This document shows positions 17,515-22,783 of a DNA stretch of 22,783 nt, piece after piece. The notes beneath the pieces were generated by a model, which saw only the letters and a program-made list of their open reading frames with translations, was not told where the DNA came from and searched no databases. The stretch is from Chrysochromulina tobinii (Eukaryota; Haptophyta; Prymnesiales; Chrysochromulinaceae), in NCBI GenBank assembly GCA_001275005.1, contig JWZX01003222.1, positions 1-22,783 on the forward strand, in the 5' to 3' direction. The stretch's first letter is position 1. Each line of letters starts with the position of its first letter. The position numbers were made by a program, and so were the translations under genes.

Positions 17515-17917
17515 TCCCAAAATATCCCGTGCCCGGCTCAGCGCAGCGCCATACACCAGACCCCTCAAGCAACCGGGACACTAAGTTCAAGTTCAAGTTC
17601 ATCTCCATCTCCGTCGACTCTCACCCCCACTGCTAGCCTCGAGAGCACATTCGATAGGCTTTCCGATAGGTTTGTCTGTTGTTACTTGTTTATGTATATT
17701 AACTTGAACTTGAACGGGACACTACTGCAATCCTTGTCTGCTTCATTTCATATAGCGTAGATAGATCTCGCCATTCAATACAACACGTCTGCTGTCCCCA
17801 CGGCTGTGTGCGGCGCGGGCTGTGGCCTCACAGCTTTGATTTATCTTGACCGACTTGAGCGTTGAGGAGTCCTCCATAAAAACAAATCATACCTACCGGC
17901 TGGACGGCCTGGAGTAG
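17515..17917. other. Intergenic region (403 bp) upstream of the C2/coiled-coil gene
   Basis: It holds the 5' flank of the C2/coiled-coil gene and the 3' flank of the ShKT-glycosyltransferase gene. A 131-bp MITE-like element occupies 17585-17715. A minus-strand ATG at 17608 inside the element reads out of frame with the C2 gene and could act as an upstream start. The rest is AT-richer and shows no gene. Confidence 0.5.
17585..17715. mobile_element. MITE-like non-autonomous element, 131 bp
   Basis: Perfect 15-bp terminal inverted repeats, GTTCAAGTTCAAGTT (17585-17599) and AACTTGAACTTGAAC (17701-17715), bound a non-coding interior. GGGACACTA lies immediately outside on both sides (17575-17583 and 17716-17724), as expected of a 9-10-bp target-site duplication. 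That size suits Mutator-like transposons. It encodes no transposase. Caution: the terminal repeats are built of an AAGTTC hexamer, so a chance inverted microsatellite is possible, but the flanking direct repeat argues for insertion. Confidence 0.5.
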
Positions 17918-19768
17918 TCAATAGACTCGAGCACGAGATCGAGCATCTTGTACTAAATCTTCTGCACGCACCGCATAGCGATACTCGAGGTCCTCACTCA
18001 TCTCGCCTTCCTCCTCTCCTGGGGTCTTGCTTCCAGCTGTCTTGGTCTTGGTTACGCGACCTCGTGCTCGTCCTTCACGTTGCTGGTCCATGCTGGGCTT
18101 CCTGTTCTTCGCGCTACTGCTGGTGGTACCCTCTTTCCTTATGCGGCTCCATAAGAGAAGAGCGTCTAACTCTTGTCGAGTGGCCTGCGCATTGAGGCTG
18201 CCCTTGCGCTGCGAACGCCCACTAACCTCGTCCTCCTCCTCCTCTCCTGGGGTGAGCCGGTCAGGATCGATTGGGCCGACTTTTCCGATCGTCCCCCAAT
18301 CCGGGAGCTTCCAAAGGTGCTTGCATATGCGGCGGCGTAGCCGGTAGTGGTGGACCCCTGCCGAGATGCCCACCTCGTCGTTCAGTTTCGAGAAGCCGCC
18401 CTCGTACACATCGCTGCCATTGATGTACAACTCCTCGCAAGTGGCCTTGCGCACGTAGGTCGGCGTCCTGTTGAAGTGCCTGAGCAGAAAGTGATTGTAC
18501 GCAAGGTCTTCACCGTTGCCTCTCGTACTCGCAAGTGGCTCGGCATATCCGTCGAACTTGCGCAAGAACGCGTCGTTCACAAATCGTGAGGTAGAAGCGA
18601 ACAATGTGAGCAGCACATTGAAAGGTGTTATGTGCCAATGATTGGTGTTCATCGGGTTACCTGGCGTTGTGTATCCGCGATCGGTGCAAACGCGCTTGTG
18701 GTGGCCGTACAGACCGATGGGCTCCATGAGCGCATGCAGTGCCAGCCGGCACACCTGCTTCTCGCATGGAACTTCACCGTCGTCCAAATGGACGAGCACA
18801 CTCTCACGAGCTCTAGAGGCCGCGACGAAGCGCGCCGCCGGTCCGTAGATCTGGTCCCAGCCGCCCATGTCCACAGCTGTCGTCTTCACGCCCGCCCGCG
18901 ATCGAGCCTTGATCACGGCCGCGTTCTTTTCGAGCATCTCCTGCACTCTGACGACGCACGGATCTCGAGACACGATCATCACCTCGCCGATGCAACTCAT
19001 CGAAGAAAGCTCTTTAACGAGCAGCGCCAGCCGGTCGATCCGCTTGCAGAGCGTGGGAACGATGACAGTCGCATACCCGCCAGTCTCCCTCATGTACTTC
19101 ACCCACCACTCCGACTTCCGAGAGCGCTGGCTGATCATCTTCATCTCTGCACTTGCCAGCATCTTCCGCACGTCGGCGCATTTGCCGCAGGTTCTGTCGC
19201 ATCCCCACGTCTCGCACCTGCCGTCGTTCCTCAGCACACGACATTTGTCTCTCGGCTTCTCGTCCTTGCACATTGGGTCTGTAGAAGCCGGCATCTGATC
19301 ATCGACCTCATCAAGCTCGCTCTTCTTGGGATCACACTTCCCGCAAGTGCGATCGCAGCCCCATAGATTGCTAGCGCACTCACCTGCGGCCTTTTTCCCA
19401 GAGCACTTGCCTGGAGGGCGAAGATCGCTGCAGCTAAAGCGAGTGCTATGCCAGAGTCGACGACCCTCGAGGTGCTGCCGCATTCCTTCGCCAGCTTTCG
19501 CTTCGGTCTCGATTCCGTCATCAGCTGCGCCGTCGCAGAGAGCAGCACCTCTCGAACAATCGATCAGTCGGCGCCGATGCGTGATTGATATCCCAGACGC
19601 GGTACCAGTAGTCAACAAGAGAGCCAAGTCCTCTGCAGTGCTATCGTTCCATTTACGAAGCTTTTCTTCAAGCCTCGCTGGAGCTCCGAACCTTCTGATG
19701 GCAACGGCGGACGGCACGCTGCCGCTCACTCGTTCAGTGGCGGCTGCAAGCAGCGATAGACTGAGCAT
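17918..19768 (-). CDS. Secretory-pathway GT-A glycosyltransferase (exostosin/GT64-like) with two ShKT domains
   Basis: The ATG at 19768 opens about 616 residues with a hydrophobic N-terminal signal or anchor (MLSLSLLAAATERVSGS); the frame upstream is open but has no ATG. Two ShKT-type six-Cys modules follow, about 113-145 (from CSDLRPPGKC) and 167-197, both ending WGCDRTCGKC. The catalytic GT-A region spans about 230-490. It has YATVIVPTLCKRIDRLALLV, the GPAARF element, and LVHLDDGEVP with Asp329-Asp330 as a DxD-like metal/nucleotide-sugar site. TRGNGEDLAYNHFLLR (about 415-430) resembles the acidic acceptor motif of GT64 enzymes. The C-terminal 120 residues are a low-complexity acidic/basic tail. 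It probably transfers a sugar to proteins or polysaccharide in the Golgi; donor and acceptor are unknown. The ShKT modules are structural or binding domains here, not a toxin. Confidence 0.8.
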   Translation of the reverse strand: MLSLSLLAAATERVSGSVPSAVAIRRFGAPARLEEKLRKWNDSTAEDLALLLTTGTASGISITHRRRLIDCSRGAALCDGAADDGIETEAKAGEGMRQHLEGRRLWHSTRFSCSDLRPPGKCSGKKAAGECASNLWGCDRTCGKCDPKKSELDEVDDQMPASTDPMCKDEKPRDKCRVLRNDGRCETWGCDRTCGKCADVRKMLASAEMKMISQRSRKSEWWVKYMRETGGYATVIVPTLCKRIDRLALLVKELSSMSCIGEVMIVSRDPCVVRVQEMLEKNAAVIKARSRAGVKTTAVDMGGWDQIYGPAARFVAASRARESVLVHLDDGEVPCEKQVCRLALHALMEPIGLYGHHKRVCTDRGYTTPGNPMNTNHWHITPFNVLLTLFASTSRFVNDAFLRKFDGYAEPLASTRGNGEDLAYNHFLLRHFNRTPTYVRKATCEELYINGSDVYEGGFSKLNDEVGISAGVHHYRLRRRICKHLWKLPDWGTIGKVGPIDPDRLTPGEEEEDEVSGRSQRKGSLNAQATRQELDALLLWSRIRKEGTTSSSAKNRKPSMDQQREGRARGRVTKTKTAGSKTPGEEEGEMSEDLEYRYAVRAEDLVQDARSRARVY

Positions 19769-20337
19769 CACGCAAGCACCGTGTTGCGCATTGTGCGCAA
19801 ACCAATGAGCACATGGAAAGGGTTCCGGATGAGAGACAAGAGTGCGCCCGGGGCGGCGCTTTCTTTGAGCTCTTTCGACGACGCGCGAGTGTATTGGCGA
19901 GGTTCGATGCAACACGCCGAACGCGCCGACGAGGAAGCAATGTGTGATCTGTGAACACGGCAACGTCACCACTGAGAACCAACCCGGTACGTCTACTAGA
20001 CCGCATCTCACCGCATGTCTCCAAACCGCAAACCCCTACGAGCTACCAGCGTACGTAGAAAGAAGTATACACATCACTCATCAGCTGTACTGCCTGTCCC
20101 CGCGTCGCCACGGTCCGCCTTCCCCGACTGGTGTGGCTGCCGCCGGGCGCCGCGCACACATGCGTTTGCTCTCGAGTGTGCAGTCTCCCCTCCTCACCAC
20201 TCCAGCTGCGCGAGCCATGATTGAGCAGGAGCCGCCGGCACTCGACATGGTGTCACGTCGGTGCGTCCTTTGCCGCATTCCGTCGCAGTTTGCGCTGCCG
20301 GCCTCGCCGACCGCTGCAAACCGATCTGCGTGCTCGC
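19769..20337. other. Intergenic region (569 bp) between two minus-strand genes
   Basis: It should contain the promoter and 5' leader of the ShKT-glycosyltransferase and the 3' flank of the membrane-protein gene. Open frames exist on both strands but none has protein-like composition or a conserved motif. No repeats or RNA genes were recognised. Confidence 0.5.
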
Positions 20338-21348
20338 TCAGAGTGCCTTGCTGCCCTTCGAGGGGGGCGTCGTGGCCTTGAGGAACATTTCGCCCGCGCA
20401 TAGAGTCATGCGACGCGCCGTCTTCTTCACCTGCTTCATCTGGTATTTCACCTCGGGCCCACTCAGGCTGCCCGACGCGTTGAGCGCGAGAAGGCCGAAG
20501 CCGAGCGTGACGAGCTTGGCCGACCATGAGAGGCAGTAGGCCCAGATCGAGAGGGCCGCAAACGCGACGAGTATCCACAGCTCCCACAGCTTGGAGGCGT
20601 GCGAGCGCATCGTCTGCACCGTGCTCAGCTGCAGCGCCGCGTTGCGAGCGGCCAGTGCCCCTTCGGAGAGGGCGAAGTACGCCGTCTCGTTCTGGCAGAG
20701 CAGATGGTAGCCGCACGCGACGTTGACCGCCGCGAAGAGTAGCAACGGTGCTGAGATGTACGCGAGGAGCTGCGACGTCACCGCGAAGCTGACGGCGACG
20801 GCGAGTGCCTTTTTTGGGTCGTGCGCCTCGATGACGTCCTGGTATGCCTCGAGTGCGAGATTGATCGCACGCACCATTTGAGGGACGAAGGACTCCACGT
20901 CGTGCTCCGTGAAAGGCGCGCGCTTGGTCGTCGGGGTGCCAAATGCGGAGCGGGCGGAGAAGCCGAAAATGGCCCAGACGCCAACCCAGAGCAGCGGTGA
21001 AAGGAAGGAGAAGGACGTGAATGAGAGCAGGTACGTGGTCCACGCGAGGGCCATCGGGATGGTAACGTCCGAGTCGCGCGCCATGCTCGCCCAGACCTTG
21101 ACCTTGGCAAGCTGAGCCGACGCCATGCCGGCACTCGGGAGATGGGCCGTGTCCACGGGCGCCTCCTCTGCACACTGAGAGTGACCGTAACGAGCAGGGG
21201 CGGTGGGCGGAGCGGGCTCCTCCGACGGGGTGGGCGGCGGCGGAGGCTCCACTGGCTCAAGTCCATAGTCGGGCTCCTCGGGAGGTTCCTCGAGCTTGGA
21301 CAAGTGGCCCATTCCCGCGCCGAGCGTGTTGGTTCTGTCGGACAGCAT
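20338..21348 (-). CDS. Multi-hairpin integral membrane protein, unknown family
   Basis: The first ATG in frame is at 21348, giving 336 residues; the frame is open to 21405 but upstream of that a stop occurs. Residues about 20-75 are Pro/Glu-rich and probably cytosolic (EEPPEEPDYGLEPVEPPPPP). Three hydrophobic blocks of 37-40 residues follow, at about 95-131, 181-218 and 254-293. Each is long enough for a re-entrant hairpin or two short helices. A soluble segment (TEHDVESFVPQMVRAINLAL) separates the first two. The C-terminus is basic (YQMKQVKKTARRM). The long-hairpin layout recalls reticulon-homology or ER-shaping proteins, but the sequence was not recognised and that is inference only. It is divergent to the ankyrin gene. 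Confidence 0.7.
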   Translation of the reverse strand: MLSDRTNTLGAGMGHLSKLEEPPEEPDYGLEPVEPPPPPTPSEEPAPPTAPARYGHSQCAEEAPVDTAHLPSAGMASAQLAKVKVWASMARDSDVTIPMALAWTTYLLSFTSFSFLSPLLWVGVWAIFGFSARSAFGTPTTKRAPFTEHDVESFVPQMVRAINLALEAYQDVIEAHDPKKALAVAVSFAVTSQLLAYISAPLLLFAAVNVACGYHLLCQNETAYFALSEGALAARNAALQLSTVQTMRSHASKLWELWILVAFAALSIWAYCLSWSAKLVTLGFGLLALNASGSLSGPEVKYQMKQVKKTARRMTLCAGEMFLKATTPPSKGSKAL

Positions 21349-21650
21349 CCTGAATTCTGGCGGTCTGCCGGGTCTGCCCTTTGAGTCGAGCGGCAATTTC
21401 TTCACGCGATTAAACTCTCATCAACCACCGTACTAGCACAGTCATTCATGAACCCAACGGAAGCGGTTAAGGTAAACGTTGTTTGATGTTTAGAAGCGCC
21501 TTGACTGACTTCACAGTTCACAGGGGTTGTTGGGGGCAATATCACATGGACCCACGACGCTCAGGAGGGTCGGCCAGCGCAGCACGACCCCTCTACTCGC
21601 CGAACTGCAGCCAGGTGACGACGCCCTTCTCGCTATCGAGAATATAGCCG
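21349..21650. promoter_or_regulatory. Divergent intergenic gap (302 bp) with upstream ORF and half of a tandem duplication
   Basis: The membrane-protein gene (-) and ankyrin gene (+) diverge from here. On the plus strand a small frame, ATG at 21546 to TAG at 21645-21647 (33 codons), ends just before the ankyrin ATG at 21651 and in the same frame. It could be a regulatory uORF or the remains of an earlier start. Copy 1 of a 76-bp duplication fills the last 66 bases. Confidence 0.4.
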
Positions 21651-21732
21651 ATGTCCTTGCCGACCCCTCTACTCGCCGAACTGCAGCCAGGTGACAGCGC
21701 CCTTCTCGCTATCGAGAATTTGGCCGATCTTC
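21585..21732 (+). repeat. 76-bp tandem duplication across the ankyrin gene start
   Basis: CGACCCCTCTACTCGCCGAA at 21585 recurs at 21661 and the copies match at roughly 65 of 70 bases. The offset of 76 is not a multiple of three. The presumed ATG (21651) lies at the end of copy 1, where copy 2 reads GATCTT instead of GATGTC, so the start codon exists only in copy 1. Confidence 0.9.
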
Positions 21733-22469
21733 AGCTCCAAAATCTTGAGTTAGACGATGAGGATACGGACTCGTTCGTGTTGGGGTCGGATGATGAGGAT
21801 GACTCGCCATGTTTCCCGGCGCTGTATGCTGCGATTGCTGGCCCGAGGGGCACGGTCGGCAGGCACGGCGACAACGAGCCGATCGTGCGCGCGCTGCTTG
21901 ATGCCGAACCTGCAGCCGTGAACTTACGCACCGTGCAAGGCTGGACACCTCTTATGGTGTCTGGCAGCACAGGCCAGCCAGGAATCATGCGGCTGCTGCT
22001 CCGTCATGGCGCCAACCCCGATGACCGCGACACGGCCGGCAATCGCGTGGCAGATTGGACGCGACATTGCGTAAAAGGCTTTGACGATGACATTGTGCTT
22101 GAGATGGAGCTGCACGATGGCCACAGAGAATGCCTGGCCATCCTTGAAGCGGTGGAACAGCTTTGGTCGCCAGCGTCGCACGCGCTGTATCCGCACTGGG
22201 CGCGCGAGCGATGCGTAGAACTCCTCAGGCTTGGCTACTTGCTCTCGCTGCAGCCGCGAGGGCAAGGGAACGAGGGCGCCGAACCACCCATCTACACGCT
22301 CGGGCGTGGCTTTGCCGACGTGTGGGTGGCTGCCGTTTTACCCTTGGCGGTTGAACGTGCGCCTCTCGCCCCGCCATGGTGGCACCTCAGCTCCATATCA
22401 GAGAGCGCCTCGACTCTTCCAGCTGGGCTTCAGCTCGACGGCGCAGAAGGCCTTTTACTTCTAAGCTGA
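21651..22469 (+). CDS. Ankyrin-repeat protein
   Basis: The 272-residue frame starts at an ATG of weak context (CCGATGT). The next in-frame Met is residue 102, so the start is uncertain. Residues 35-52 are very acidic. A degenerate ankyrin unit lies at about 55-95. A clear one is at 97-129: GWTPLMVSGSTGQPGIMRLLLRHGANPDDRD. A conserved-looking WSPASHALYPHWARER...LLRLGYLLS segment (172-199) resembles a C-terminal motif of algal ankyrin proteins. Ankyrin repeats bind other proteins; the partner is unknown. The last nine codons and the stop lie in the left arm of a foldback. The natural C-terminus may therefore have been replaced or the gene truncated. Confidence 0.68.
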   Translation: MSLPTPLLAELQPGDSALLAIENLADLQLQNLELDDEDTDSFVLGSDDEDDSPCFPALYAAIAGPRGTVGRHGDNEPIVRALLDAEPAAVNLRTVQGWTPLMVSGSTGQPGIMRLLLRHGANPDDRDTAGNRVADWTRHCVKGFDDDIVLEMELHDGHRECLAILEAVEQLWSPASHALYPHWARERCVELLRLGYLLSLQPRGQGNEGAEPPIYTLGRGFADVWVAAVLPLAVERAPLAPPWWHLSSISESASTLPAGLQLDGAEGLLLLS

Positions 22470-22600
22470 GCTCCTGAGCTGCATCTGAGCATATGGTTCC
22501 TTGAGGTGCACCTCCTGGGCTCAGGAACCACTACGCACTAGTGATGCTCAGATGCAGCTGACGAGCTCAGTTGCTCAGCTTAGAAGTAAAAGGCCTTCTG
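22444..22600. repeat. Long foldback (inverted repeat), 157 bp
   Basis: The outer arms, 22444-22471 (CAGAAGGCCTTTTACTTCTA...) and 22573-22600, are perfect 28-bp reverse complements. The next arms, 22477-22492 (AGCTGCATCTGAGCAT) and 22544-22559, are perfect over 16 bp. Then GGTTCCT at 22495 pairs with AGGAACC ending at 22529 (7 bp), and the loop holds the palindrome GAGGTGCACCTC (22503-22514). About 51 bp pair in total. No flanking target-site duplication was found. It may be a foldback transposon remnant or a recent inverted duplication. Confidence 0.85.
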
Positions 22601-22783
22601 GGAGACCCTCCCCCCCTCCCGCAAAGTTGGAAGAATGGCTGATGAAGCGCTCGTTTGCCGCTGTGCTGCCGATGCAGCCGATGCTGGTGCTGCCGCTCGA
22701 GAAGCCGCAGTACGGCGTGTCTCTCACCTTTCGCCGCAAGCCGACGAGCGAGTGGTCCATGAACCCCGACAAAAAGGGTGGTC
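22552..22783 (+). CDS. Partial reading frame of unknown protein, runs off right edge
   Basis: The plus strand is open from 22489 to the window end. From 22621 the codons end almost always in G or C and the protein is plausible: KLEEWLMKRSFAAVLPMQP, then YGVSLTFRRKPTSEWSMNP. The first in-frame ATG (22552) lies in the right foldback arm; ATG 22642 is an alternative, or this may be an internal exon. It could be a separate gene or the displaced 3' part of the ankyrin gene. No family was recognised. Confidence 0.5.
   Translation, partial: MQLTSSVAQLRSKRPSGRPSPPPAKLEEWLMKRSFAAVLPMQPMLVLPLEKPQYGVSLTFRRKPTSEWSMNPDKKGG

Noticed and set aside
17515-17608. Upstream start MEMNLNLNLVSR for the C2 gene
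   Set aside because: It is out of frame with the C2 protein, lies in the hexamer repeat and continues as shadow sequence. It is kept only as a possible uORF.
19769-20011. N-terminal extension of the ShKT-glycosyltransferase
   Set aside because: It has no ATG (begins GTG), and the ATG at 19768 is immediately followed by a signal peptide.
20081-21175. Alternative minus-strand frame over the membrane-protein gene
   Set aside because: Gly/Arg/His-rich composition without hydrophobic pattern; the overlapping frame encodes coherent membrane segments.
22575-22772. Minus-strand frame ending GLPEGLLLLS
   Set aside because: It shares its end with the ankyrin frame only because the foldback arms are inverted copies. 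The plus strand has the better codon bias.
1-22783. CRISPR array, tRNA, rRNA or bacterial operon signals
   Set aside because: No spaced direct repeats, cloverleaf or rRNA-like sequence was seen, and the gene content is eukaryotic.

Overview
The window looks like gene-dense nuclear DNA of a eukaryotic microalga. It has high GC, short and often divergent intergenic gaps, mostly intronless open frames, and families typical of algae: an EAG/KCNH-like cation channel, a MYND protein, an ankyrin protein, a ShKT-domain glycosyltransferase and a secreted PPSPP-type proline-rich protein. A cyanobacterial-type ribosomal protein uL4 begins with a signal peptide followed by an Ala-rich stretch. That fits import into a complex (secondary) red-lineage plastid, so a haptophyte-like or related alga is my best guess. 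The species is not determinable by eye.

Layout, left to right. At 1-881 (-) lies the start of a secreted Pro/Ser-rich protein that runs off the left edge. About 1 kb of repeat-bearing intergenic DNA follows. At 1886-4430 (-) is a voltage-gated, CNBD-bearing channel with a probable small intron near its 3' end. At 4864-7077 (-) is a Gln/Pro-rich protein with a C-terminal zinc ribbon. It is divergently paired with a class I methyltransferase (7249-8856, +). At 9218-9985 (-) is plastid-type uL4, and at 10161-11870 (-) a family X DNA polymerase with an unusual N-terminus. A 65-bp gap separates it from a BMT2-like rRNA methyltransferase (11936-12799, +), whose frame appears to continue, shifted, to 13706. 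Then come four minus-strand genes: a MYND protein (13956-15287), a C2/coiled-coil protein (15508-17514), a ShKT-glycosyltransferase (17918-19768) and a multi-hairpin membrane protein (20338-21348). At 21651-22469 (+) is an ankyrin protein ending inside a long foldback structure, and a further plus-strand reading frame leaves the right edge.

There is no operon-like functional grouping. The genes are a mixture of housekeeping (uL4, BMT2-like, PolX), membrane/secretory and signalling functions. The most notable non-genic structures are a 131-bp MITE-like element with 15-bp terminal inverted repeats and a 9-10-bp flanking direct repeat (17585-17715), a 157-bp foldback overlapping the ankyrin stop codon (22444-22600), and a 76-bp tandem duplication over the ankyrin gene start. 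The most interesting protein observations are a tandem FW..L..EHP..LLPW repeat at the N-terminus of the PolX polymerase and the double-ShKT glycosyltransferase.
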